This document shows, in pieces, positions 1 to 5,549 of a DNA stretch of 6,438 nt. The DNA is from an uncultured Porphyromonas sp. GTDB lineage: Bacteria; Bacteroidota; Bacteroidia; Bacteroidales; Porphyromonadaceae. A program made the translations under genes and the position numbers. The stretch lies in contig CAMIEW010000055.1 in NCBI GenBank assembly GCA_946222055.1, forward strand, positions 1-6,438, in the 5' to 3' direction. Within the stretch, counting starts at the first letter, position 1. Each line of letters opens with the position of its first letter. The notes beneath the pieces were generated by a model, which worked only from the letters and a program-made list of their open reading frames with translations, was not told the origin of the DNA and did not search any database.

Positions 1-110
1 CTAATGTGTTTGACTAACATTGCTTTAGACCCTCATGTCAACTGCAAACCAATAGATTAGGCTTTGTTGGATAGAATAGCTTCTAACTAATAGACACCTC
101 CTCAGGCACA

Positions 111-134
111 AAATAGATTCATGTGAATCTTTTT
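111..134. repeat. AT-rich inverted repeat with flanking A and T tracts
   Basis: AGATTCA (115-121) and TGAATCT (124-130) are perfect inverted copies separated by two bases. The symmetry continues through AAA (111-113) and TTT (132-134) after one mismatch. As RNA it would be a weak six-pair stem with a four-base loop, followed by a T run on the + strand and, by symmetry, on the - strand. It could be a weak bidirectional terminator for a gene beyond the left edge, or a protein-binding site about 45-60 bases upstream of the predicted start of the regulator transcript. The sequence does not decide between these. Confidence 0.35.
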
Positions 135-160
135 ATGCCGCCAATCCCAATATTTACATA

Positions 161-168
161 TATATTTG
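161..168 (+). promoter_or_regulatory. Bacteroidota-type -7 box for the HTH gene
   Basis: TATATTTG matches the TAnnTTTG -7 consensus of Bacteroidota primary-sigma promoters exactly. No good TTG-type -33 box is seen 19-21 bases upstream. Transcription would begin near 175 and leave a leader of about 45 bases before the ATG at 220. This box overlaps an in-frame TTG at 166 that could otherwise be taken as the start codon, which argues for starting the protein at 220. Confidence 0.5.
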
Positions 169-183
169 TACTCGAGAATTATT

Positions 184-204
184 TATGTACACCAGGTGTA
201 CATA
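184..204. promoter_or_regulatory. Perfect 21-bp palindrome, probable operator of the HTH gene
   Basis: The arms TATGTACACC (184-193) and GGTGTACATA (195-204) are exact reverse complements around a single central A. The site lies about 10-30 bases downstream of the predicted transcription start and 15 bases before the ATG at 220. A dimeric HTH protein bound here would block its own promoter. Position and symmetry are seen directly; autoregulation by the encoded XRE protein is inferred. A transcribed hairpin is less likely because the loop would be only one base unless inner pairs open. Confidence 0.6.
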
Positions 205-219
205 TATGTGCGTTTATAT

Positions 220-711
220 ATGGATACAAGGGATAGAATCAAGCTCATCATAGAGACCGAAGGGGTCACGCAAGTGGCATTTGCAGAGACGACAGGCATC
301 AATACCTCGACTCTTAATCACGTACTGACCGGTCGAAATAACCCCAGCGTCGACGTGATCAGTAAGATACTTGCCGCTTATCCTCAGTATGAGTCTGACT
401 GGTTGCTGCATGGTAGTGGACCTATGTGGACTGAGGCCTACAGTGAGCAGCAGGTAAAGAGCACCTCCATTCCCCTCTTCAGCGATTCCGATGGAGACGG
501 CTCCGGATCCACTCCGTCTCCGGTAGCCGCTCCGGTGCCTAATAGTGGAGTGAGAAGGGGAAAGGTGGAGGAGCGCACTCGAGAAGCCACTCAGACTACT
601 ACAGAGCGAACCTCCTCGAAGCGAGTGCAGAAGGTCATCATATACTATGACGATAATACGTTTGAGACGCTTTACCCTTCCCACCTGACCGACTGCACAA
701 AGGACTTTTAG
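220..711 (+). CDS. XRE-type helix-turn-helix transcriptional regulator
   Basis: This is a 163-residue probable DNA-binding regulator. Residues 5-55 read as an XRE/Cro-like HTH: a first helix (RIKLIIETEG), then TQVAFAETTGI with recognition-helix residues NTSTLNHVLTGRNNPS, then DVISKILAAYP. It continues into SDWLLHGSGPMW (59-70), a motif that typically closes this domain in Bacteroidales regulators. Residues 85-135 are a low-complexity linker rich in Ser, Gly, Pro, Thr and acidic residues. The protein ends with a basic stretch and VQKVIIYYDDNTFETLYP (136-153), a short tail also common in these proteins and of unknown role. No signal peptide or membrane segment is visible. I chose the ATG at 220 over a TTG at 166 because the TTG lies inside the predicted promoter and would place the operator palindrome inside the coding region. 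The gene stands alone and is probably self-repressing. Its targets are unknown, and control of the downstream biotin genes is only a possibility. Confidence 0.8.
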   Translation: MDTRDRIKLIIETEGVTQVAFAETTGINTSTLNHVLTGRNNPSVDVISKILAAYPQYESDWLLHGSGPMWTEAYSEQQVKSTSIPLFSDSDGDGSGSTPSPVAAPVPNSGVRRGKVEERTREATQTTTERTSSKRVQKVIIYYDDNTFETLYPSHLTDCTKDF

Positions 712-758
712 CTCAATTATTGATCCCCAATGAGATAGAGCAGGCGCATTAGTCACAA

Positions 759-797
759 CCGCGTAAGTCTCGGTGGGAGTTACTGGCGGGATTTTTT
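759..797 (+). terminator. Probable intrinsic terminator after the HTH gene
   Basis: CCGC (759-762) pairs with GCGG (786-789), GTAA (763-766) with TTAC (780-783), and TCTC (768-771) with GGGA (775-778, including one T-G pair). This leaves a small GGT loop, a G-G mismatch and a two-base bulge. The stem is followed at once by ATTTTTT (791-797). It lies 47 bases after the regulator's stop codon and faces its direction of transcription, so it should separate that gene from the biotin operon. Confidence 0.6.
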
Positions 798-855
798 GCA
801 CCGCTGCTAAATCGTTTTAGTGTCTTAGTTCTCAGCCTATAGTGGGACGTAAGAT

Positions 856-943
856 CTATTACCGATATTAGAGTCAACTATTACCGGTATTAGTGCCGAC
901 TAATACCGACTATAGTGATGACTAATACCGGTATTAGATTGAG
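856..943. repeat. Four tandem 22-bp units with palindromic cores upstream of bioA
   Basis: Units begin at 856, 878, 900 and 922, exactly 22 bases apart. Each starts with a 16-base core: CTATTACCGATATTAG, CTATTACCGGTATTAG, CTAATACCGACTATAG and CTAATACCGGTATTAG. Six-base variable spacers follow (AGTCAA, TGCCGA, TGATGA, ATTGAG). The fourth core is a perfect palindrome, the second has one mismatched pair, and the other two are more degenerate. A spacing of about two helical turns places all sites on one face of the DNA, as expected for cooperative protein binding. The array ends about 50 bases before the predicted bioA -7 box, so it would act as DNA rather than in the transcript. I do not recognise it as a known BirA, BioR or BioQ operator. 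Confidence 0.8.
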
Positions 944-993
944 GGGGTCTCCGTTGGTGAGAGCGGATGCAGAGGATTGAGAGTCGGAATGAC

Positions 994-1001
994 TACCTTT
1001 G
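994..1001 (+). promoter_or_regulatory. Bacteroidota-type -7 box for the biotin operon
   Basis: TACCTTTG matches TAnnTTTG exactly. The predicted transcription start is near 1008, giving a leader of about 25 bases to the ATG at 1033. No -33 box stands out at the usual distance; the nearest TTG, at 977-979, is too close. A weak -33 region would suit a promoter that needs an activator bound at the repeat array upstream, but that is inference. Confidence 0.45.
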
Positions 1002-1032
1002 TGCCCGAAACAGAAAAGCTAGAAATCTCGCC

Positions 1033-2325
1033 ATGACAACAGAAGAACTCCTAAAGTGGGACCGGACACACCTCTGGCACCCCTACACCTCTACAGTTCA
1101 CCCGCAGCAGACCTACCCGGTAGCCTCCGCCAAGGGGTGTGTGATCACGCTGGAGGATGGGAGGAAACTGATCGACGGGATGAGCTCCTGGTGGTGCGCC
1201 ATCCACGGATACAGCCACCCCACTCTGACTCGGGCGATCACGGAGCAGGCAGAGGAGCTGGCGCACATTATGTTTGGCGGCTTCACTCACCGTCCTGCTG
1301 TGGAGCTGGGACAGCTCCTTGTTGAACGGATACTTCCGGAGGGGATCGACAGGCTCTTCTACTCCGACAGTGGGTCGGTGTCGGTAGAGGTAGCACTCAA
1401 GATGGCGATCCAGTACCAGCTTGCCAGTGGGCGAGCGGGACATACCCACTTTGCCACTATCAGCAGAGGCTATCACGGAGACACATGGCATGCGATGTCT
1501 GTCTGCGATCCGATCACCAGCATGCATAGTCTCTTTTACGGCACCTTGCCGGTTCAGTACTTTGCGCCACAGCCGACCTGTGCCTTTGGTGACGAGTGGG
1601 ATCCTGAGGATCTGCGACCGATGCGGGAGCTGGTAGAGAGACACAGGGATCACTTAGCCGGTATCATCGTTGAGCCGATCGTTCAGGGCGCCGGGGGGAT
1701 GTATTTTTACCACCCCAAGTATCTGGAGGGACTTCGGGCACTCTGTGACGAGTACGATTTGTTGCTGATCTTCGATGAGATAGCTACCGGCTTCGGACGG
1801 ACCGGCGAATTGCTGGCGACCTACTTCACGAGCATTAAGCCGGATATCATTACGATAGGCAAGGCCATGACTGGCGGATATATGACGCTCGCCTGCACCG
1901 CTACTACGCGCGAGATCGCAGATACCATCTGTAGTGGCGAGGCGGGGTGCTTCATGCACGGACCCACCTTTATGGCCAATCCTATGGCATGTGCGGTAAG
2001 CAAAGCATCGATCGAGCTTCTGCTCAGTCAGGACTGGCGTGGTAAGGTCGGCCATATAGAGAACCAGCTGAGAGAGGGGCTCAGTCCACTTCAGGAGTTA
2101 AGCGACGTACGTGAGGTACGCTGTCTCGGTGCAATCGGCGTCGTGGAGATGAAGGAGCCGGTAGAGATGGAGCAGCTGATCCCCCGCTTTGTGGAGGAGG
2201 GGATCTGGGTGCGTCCCTTCGGGAAATTGGTTTACTTAGAGCCTCAGTTTATGGCGATCACGGATGAGCAATTGGGTAAGCTCATCGGAGGACTCAGCCG
2301 GGTACTAAGAGCGTGCTATCGATGA
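1033..2325 (+). CDS. bioA: Adenosylmethionine--8-amino-7-oxononanoate aminotransferase
   Basis: BioA is a cytoplasmic PLP enzyme that transfers an amino group from S-adenosylmethionine to KAPA to make 7,8-diaminononanoate. The 430-residue protein matches the usual family length. Visible landmarks are LWHPYTS (14-20, with the substrate-site Tyr18), DGMSSWWCAIHGY (48-60), FYSDSGSVSVEVALKMA (109-125), GYHGDT (146-151), FDEIATGFGRTG (247-258, PLP-binding Asp248), GKAMTGGYMTLA (276-287, Schiff-base Lys277), GPTFMANPMACA (310-321) and RPFG (394-397, carboxylate-binding Arg394). These features fit BioA rather than a general class III aminotransferase. An in-frame ATG at 967 would add 22 residues with no family resemblance and would lie upstream of the predicted transcription start, so 1033 is preferred. 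It is the first gene of the operon, and its stop overlaps the bioF start in ATGA. Confidence 0.96.
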   Translation: MTTEELLKWDRTHLWHPYTSTVHPQQTYPVASAKGCVITLEDGRKLIDGMSSWWCAIHGYSHPTLTRAITEQAEELAHIMFGGFTHRPAVELGQLLVERILPEGIDRLFYSDSGSVSVEVALKMAIQYQLASGRAGHTHFATISRGYHGDTWHAMSVCDPITSMHSLFYGTLPVQYFAPQPTCAFGDEWDPEDLRPMRELVERHRDHLAGIIVEPIVQGAGGMYFYHPKYLEGLRALCDEYDLLLIFDEIATGFGRTGELLATYFTSIKPDIITIGKAMTGGYMTLACTATTREIADTICSGEAGCFMHGPTFMANPMACAVSKASIELLLSQDWRGKVGHIENQLREGLSPLQELSDVREVRCLGAIGVVEMKEPVEMEQLIPRFVEEGIWVRPFGKLVYLEPQFMAITDEQLGKLIGGLSRVLRACYR

Positions 2326-3455
2326 TAGAGTATAAGGAGCGCCTACAGAAGATCAGGGAGAGTGGCACCTACAGGAGCCTACAGCCTACTGAGACCGAGG
2401 GGAAGTATGTCTATGTAAGTGGGAAGAAGTTGCTTAATCTGAGCAGTAATGACTACCTCGGTCTGCAGGAGCTGTCCGGGCTGGCGGAGGAATACCGTCA
2501 GTCCAAAGAGTTCCGACCGATGATGAGTAGCTCGTCCGCAAGGCTCCTGACGGGGAATGATCGGATCTATCAAGAGCTGGAGCAGTACCTCGCTGCTCAG
2601 TACTCGGTTCCCTCGGCGCTCGTCTGGACCAGTGGTTTTGCAGCCAATAGTGGGATCATACCCTCCCTCGCCGACGGAGAGACGCTTTTCCTTGCTGACC
2701 GACTCATCCACGCCAGCATGGTCGAGGGGCTGAGACTGTCAAGCTGTAGATTTGCCCGCTTCGAGCACAATGACGTGACGCGCCTGAGAGACCTACTGGA
2801 GCGGAATGAGGGGGAGTACCGCCATATCTGGGTGTTGGTTGAGAGTGTCTATAGTATGGATGGGGACGTGGCACCACTTGCAGATATCGTGGCACTGAAG
2901 AGAGACTTCCCATCGATGCGGCTGTATGTGGACGAAGCACACTCCGTGGGCCTCTACGGTCATGGATTTGGTCTCTGTGCTGAGCTTGGTCTCCTCACCG
3001 GGGTCGACCTGCTGGTCGGGACGCTTGGCAAGGCTCTCGGTTCGGTAGGCGCCTACTCCCTCCAGTCGGCAAGTCTCCGGAAGATCTTCATCTCTCAAGC
3101 GAGACCCTTTATATACACCACCGCACTACCACCTCTGATGGTGGGATGGAGCTTATTCCTACTCCGTAAGGTAAGGGAAATGGAGGACCGGAGGGTACAT
3201 CTGACGGAGATGAGGCAGCGACTGGGGAACCGTATCGGGAGGACTCCGGAGAGTCAGATCATCAGCCTGGAGATCCCCGGAGAGCAGAAGGTTGCGGAGG
3301 CAGCTGAGGACTTTATGCGTGAGGGACTCTATGTGCGCCCCATCAGGAAGCCCACTGTACCCCCGGGAAGGGAGCGACTGCGTATCTCACTCACGGCGGC
3401 GATGACTGCTGAGGAGATCGACCATATAGGAGAGGTGGTGAGGAGATGGATGTAA
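2322..3455 (+). CDS. bioF: 8-amino-7-oxononanoate synthase
   Basis: BioF is a PLP-dependent alpha-oxoamine synthase that condenses pimeloyl-ACP (or pimeloyl-CoA) with L-alanine, releasing CO2, to give KAPA. The 377-residue protein has normal length. Landmarks are NLSSNDYLGL (39-48), SSSSARLLTGN (69-79), the glycine-containing SGFAANSG segment (104-111), His130 in the DRLIHAS stretch that stacks on PLP, SVYSMDGDVAPL (175-186), VDEAHSVGLYG (203-213, PLP-binding Asp204 and His207), GTLGKALG (233-240, Schiff-base Lys237) and RLRISLTAAMT near the end. The closest alternative is 2-amino-3-ketobutyrate CoA ligase (Kbl), but the operon settles on BioF. I chose the ATG at 2322, which shares ATGA with the bioA stop, over a GTG at 2313. 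No clear ribosome site precedes it, so translational coupling to bioA is likely. Confidence 0.95.
   Translation: MIEYKERLQKIRESGTYRSLQPTETEGKYVYVSGKKLLNLSSNDYLGLQELSGLAEEYRQSKEFRPMMSSSSARLLTGNDRIYQELEQYLAAQYSVPSALVWTSGFAANSGIIPSLADGETLFLADRLIHASMVEGLRLSSCRFARFEHNDVTRLRDLLERNEGEYRHIWVLVESVYSMDGDVAPLADIVALKRDFPSMRLYVDEAHSVGLYGHGFGLCAELGLLTGVDLLVGTLGKALGSVGAYSLQSASLRKIFISQARPFIYTTALPPLMVGWSLFLLRKVREMEDRRVHLTEMRQRLGNRIGRTPESQIISLEIPGEQKVAEAAEDFMREGLYVRPIRKPTVPPGRERLRISLTAAMTAEEIDHIGEVVRRWM
3428..3445 (+). promoter_or_regulatory. Purine-rich ribosome site for bioG inside bioF
   Basis: AGGAGAGG (3428-3435) lies 10 bases before the bioG ATG at 3446, and a second AGGAG (3441-3445) touches the ATG. 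Both are in the last codons of bioF. This is the only recognisable Shine-Dalgarno-like sequence among the operon's internal starts, and it supports the start at 3446. The stretch also encodes the IGEVVRR residues of BioF, so the match may partly reflect codon content. Confidence 0.4.
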
Positions 3456-4114
3456 AGCTGCTTCATCATGGTAGTGATGGGGGAACTGCGGTCCTTTACT
3501 TCATGGGCTGGAGTGAACCACACTCGCTTGCCCGGAGGATGGAGCTACCGGAGGAGTGGACCCTATTCTCTGTAGGGGACTATCGAGGGGAGCTCCCTCA
3601 GTGGCCCGATATGTTACCCTTTAGCCGGCTATATCTGGTCGCCTGGAGCATGGGGGTCTGGGCGGCGGAGTATTTCCACAAGTTCTATCCGGCACCCTCA
3701 CTTGCGGTGGCGATAAATGGCACTCCCTCTCTGATCTCGGACCGGTATGGTATAAAGGGGGTGGACTATCAGAGGATGGCAGCGGGACTGGACGTAGAGA
3801 GTTACCATCACTTTGTCCGTCAGATGTGCCTCTCTGAAGAGACAGCCGCACACTTCCTCTCCCTACCGGATCATCGGGGCATCACCGCCGCTCGGGAGGA
3901 ATTGCGCTGGGTCGGTGATCTCGGTGGCTCTATTACCGAGTGTGAGGTGCCCTGGACGCGCGCGATAGTCAGTGACCACGATCTCGTGATCCCTTCCGGT
4001 GGGCAGCGTCGCTTCTGGTTAGATCGCAGCATACCTGTCGAGGAGCTCTCTTCTGTCCCTCACCTGATCCTCGGCAACTACCTAAAGTCATGGAGAGAAC
4101 TGCTCAGACTATGA
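3446..4114 (+). CDS. bioG: Pimeloyl-ACP methyl ester esterase, BioG type (DUF452 family)
   Basis: BioG is an alpha/beta hydrolase that removes the methyl group from pimeloyl-ACP methyl ester, ending the fatty-acid-synthase phase of pimelate synthesis. It does the same job as the unrelated-in-detail BioH. The 222-residue length fits the family. The nucleophile elbow is VAWSMGVWAAEYF (65-77) with Ser68. It is followed by AINGTPSLISDRYGI (89-103), a stretch typical of BioG. The likely acid is Asp179 in SDHDLVIPSGGQRRFW, with Asp177 as the alternative, and the likely catalytic His is His206 in SVPHLILGNY. The N-terminal LYFMGWS (18-23) corresponds to the oxyanion-loop region of the family. The gene overlaps bioF by 10 bp and ends in an ATGA overlap with bioC, its functional partner. 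No signal peptide is visible, so the enzyme should be cytoplasmic. Confidence 0.9.
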   Translation: MDVKLLHHGSDGGTAVLYFMGWSEPHSLARRMELPEEWTLFSVGDYRGELPQWPDMLPFSRLYLVAWSMGVWAAEYFHKFYPAPSLAVAINGTPSLISDRYGIKGVDYQRMAAGLDVESYHHFVRQMCLSEETAAHFLSLPDHRGITAAREELRWVGDLGGSITECEVPWTRAIVSDHDLVIPSGGQRRFWLDRSIPVEELSSVPHLILGNYLKSWRELLRL

Positions 4115-4863
4115 TACCTCGTAAGCAGGACATTGCAGACCGATTTGCTCGGAGCATCTCCACCTACGAGACGGCGGGGGTTGTCCAGCGGGAGATTTCG
4201 GAGCAACTGATCAGCCTGATAGAGCCGATAGAGAGCGGCACTGTGCTTGAGATCGGCTGTGGGACCGGACTACTATCGTCCCTCCTCGTAGAGCGGCTCA
4301 GAGGCTGCCGCTTTATCTACAATGATCTGTCGCCTGAGATGGAGAGACCACTGAGGCAGAAGGTAGGGACCAGCGGGCTCTTCCTGCCGGGAGATGCGGA
4401 GCGGATCAATTGGCCAAGGGAGTGCAGTGTTATTGCCTCCGCCTCTTGCATTCAGTGGTGGGAGGATCCACTATCATTCTTCTCCAAGTCATACGACGCC
4501 CTGATGCTGGGTGGGCAATTGGTCTTCAGCACCTTCCTGCCGGACAACCTAAGCGAACTCAGTGAGGTCACTGGTGTGGGGCTGGACTACCCTGACTTCG
4601 AGAAGATCGAGAGGAGCCTACAGAGTGCCGGCTTCAGAAACATCCGGTTACATCAGTATCAAAGGGTGCTCTACTTCCCTACCCTCATTGAGCTCCTTCG
4701 CCACCTACGCGACACCGGTACCAATAGCCTCGGATCGGGGGGTCTCTTGACCCCAAGAAGACTCGGAGCGATGGAGCGAACGTATAGAGAGAACTTAAAC
4801 TTATCCCAATGCGCCTCCTTGCCGCTCACCTATGTGGGTGTACTTGGCTACGGGCGCCGATAA
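4111..4863 (+). CDS. bioC: Malonyl-ACP O-methyltransferase
   Basis: BioC methylates the free carboxyl of malonyl-ACP with S-adenosylmethionine, so that fatty acid synthase accepts it as a primer for pimeloyl chain building. The 250-residue protein is very close to the usual length of about 250. The N-terminus IPRKQDIADRFARSISTYE (2-20) is the family's F-R-A-Y-like opening. The class I methyltransferase glycine motif is VLEIGCGTGLLS (45-56). NDLSPEM (71-77) is motif II, GDAE (94-97) the adenine-side region, and ASASCIQWWEDP (109-120) the family's conserved central strand. LRHLRDTGTNSL (197-207) is a further BioC signature. An ATG at 4090 would add seven residues; I prefer 4111 because it makes the ATGA overlap with the bioG stop and gives the family N-terminus. 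No ribosome site is visible, which suggests coupling to bioG translation. Confidence 0.93.
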   Translation: MIPRKQDIADRFARSISTYETAGVVQREISEQLISLIEPIESGTVLEIGCGTGLLSSLLVERLRGCRFIYNDLSPEMERPLRQKVGTSGLFLPGDAERINWPRECSVIASASCIQWWEDPLSFFSKSYDALMLGGQLVFSTFLPDNLSELSEVTGVGLDYPDFEKIERSLQSAGFRNIRLHQYQRVLYFPTLIELLRHLRDTGTNSLGSGGLLTPRRLGAMERTYRENLNLSQCASLPLTYVGVLGYGRR

Positions 4864-4877
4864 AAGCAATTGTTGAT

Positions 4878-5534
4878 ATGAAAGAATTATTCCCCCTCAA
4901 GACGTACTTCGTCTCCGGCATCGATACAGACGCCGGTAAGACAGTCGCCACAGGATATATCTCAAAGACACTCCGCGAGGAGGGCGTGGACGTAATCACT
5001 CAGAAGCTGATTCAGACAGGCAATCACGGGATCTCAGAGGATATAACAATGCATCGGCAGATAGAGGATCGAACACTACTGCCGGAGGATATCGATGGGA
5101 CGACCTGCTGCCTTATCTACTCCTACCCCTGCTCCCCCCACATGGCACTCGCTATCGACGGGCGTGCACCAGAGTATGACAAGGCGACCGCCAACACTCA
5201 CCTGCTGGAGCAGAAGTACGACAAGGTGTTAGTAGAGGGGGCAGGTGGACTTATGGTTCCGCTAACGGAGGACTACCTCAACATAGACTACATAGCAGAC
5301 CAGGGACTACCCTGCATCCTCGTCGGGACAGCAAAGCTGGGAAGCATCAATCACATCCTCCTCAGCATGGAAGCACTTGCCCACAGAGGCATCCCCACTC
5401 CGGCACTCCTGTATAATAGGGGTGTAGCCACCGATGAGAGGATCACCGCAGAGACAGAGAGATACCTTCGAAGCTACCTGCAGAGACACTATCCTGAGAC
5501 GACCTTTATCCCCCTTCCGATCCTAGACCTATAA
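4878..5534 (+). CDS. bioD: Dethiobiotin synthetase
   Basis: BioD uses ATP and CO2 to close the ureido ring of 7,8-diaminononanoate, giving dethiobiotin. The 218-residue protein has normal length and a single P-loop NTPase fold. Landmarks are YFVSGIDTDAGKTVATGY (10-27), with the P-loop G14-xx-T17-xx-GKT (20-22), QKLIQTG (42-48) with Lys43 at the position of the catalytic KPxxxG lysine, VEGAGGLMVPL (119-129), and VGTAKLGSINH (149-159). The IQTG form in place of VASG is a variant I associate with Bacteroidales BioD. An upstream in-frame start at 4809 lies inside bioC and adds unrelated residues, so the ATG at 4878, 14 bases after the bioC stop, is chosen. It is the last gene of the operon. Its final codons form one arm of a hairpin and overlap the opposing gene by 6 bp. 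Confidence 0.95.
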   Translation: MKELFPLKTYFVSGIDTDAGKTVATGYISKTLREEGVDVITQKLIQTGNHGISEDITMHRQIEDRTLLPEDIDGTTCCLIYSYPCSPHMALAIDGRAPEYDKATANTHLLEQKYDKVLVEGAGGLMVPLTEDYLNIDYIADQGLPCILVGTAKLGSINHILLSMEALAHRGIPTPALLYNRGVATDERITAETERYLRSYLQRHYPETTFIPLPILDL

Positions 5535-5549
5535 GTAGGAGGAAGGGGG
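5510..5549. terminator. Hairpin spanning the convergent stop codons, possible bidirectional terminator
   Basis: CCCCCTTCC (5510-5518) pairs perfectly with GGAAGGGGG (5541-5549). After a two-base bulge (5519-5520), TCCTA (5521-5525) pairs with TAGGA (5536-5540), leaving a ten-base loop that contains both stop codons. The fourteen pairs, ten of them G-C, make a strong structure in the transcript of either strand. Neither side has a T run, so it is not a textbook intrinsic terminator. It could stop both convergent transcripts or protect their 3' ends. The arms are coding in both genes. Confidence 0.5.

Noticed and set aside
166..219. Upstream TTG start adding 18 residues to the HTH protein
   Set aside because: The TTG is part of the TATATTTG promoter box, and the extension would translate through the operator palindrome with residues unlike a normal N-terminus.
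493..521. Inverted repeat GGAGACGG/CCGTCTCC with a 13-base spacer inside the HTH gene
   Set aside because: It lies in a GC-rich low-complexity linker with repetitive Ser, Gly and Pro codons, where such matches are expected. It has no T run and no reason to be regulatory.
713..723. Small palindrome TCAATTATTGA just after the HTH stop codon
   Set aside because: It is eleven AT-rich bases, too short and weak to call, and the stronger terminator lies downstream.
214..801. Open 195-residue frame on the minus strand opposite the HTH gene
   Set aside because: Its translation matches no family I recognise, it runs opposite a clear HTH protein, and it crosses that gene's terminator. It is an antisense shadow.
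856..943. Reading the 22-bp array as a CRISPR
   Set aside because: Units are too short and the spacers are only six bases. No cas gene is present, and the repeats are palindromic and degenerate as in operator sites.
856..1032. A biotin riboswitch before bioA
   Set aside because: The predicted transcript leader is only about 25 bases, no biotin riboswitch class is known to me, and the array ends upstream of the promoter.
1051..1653. Open 200-residue frame on the minus strand within bioA
   Set aside because: It is fully opposite conserved BioA motifs and has no recognisable domain; its length reflects the GC content and codon pattern of bioA.
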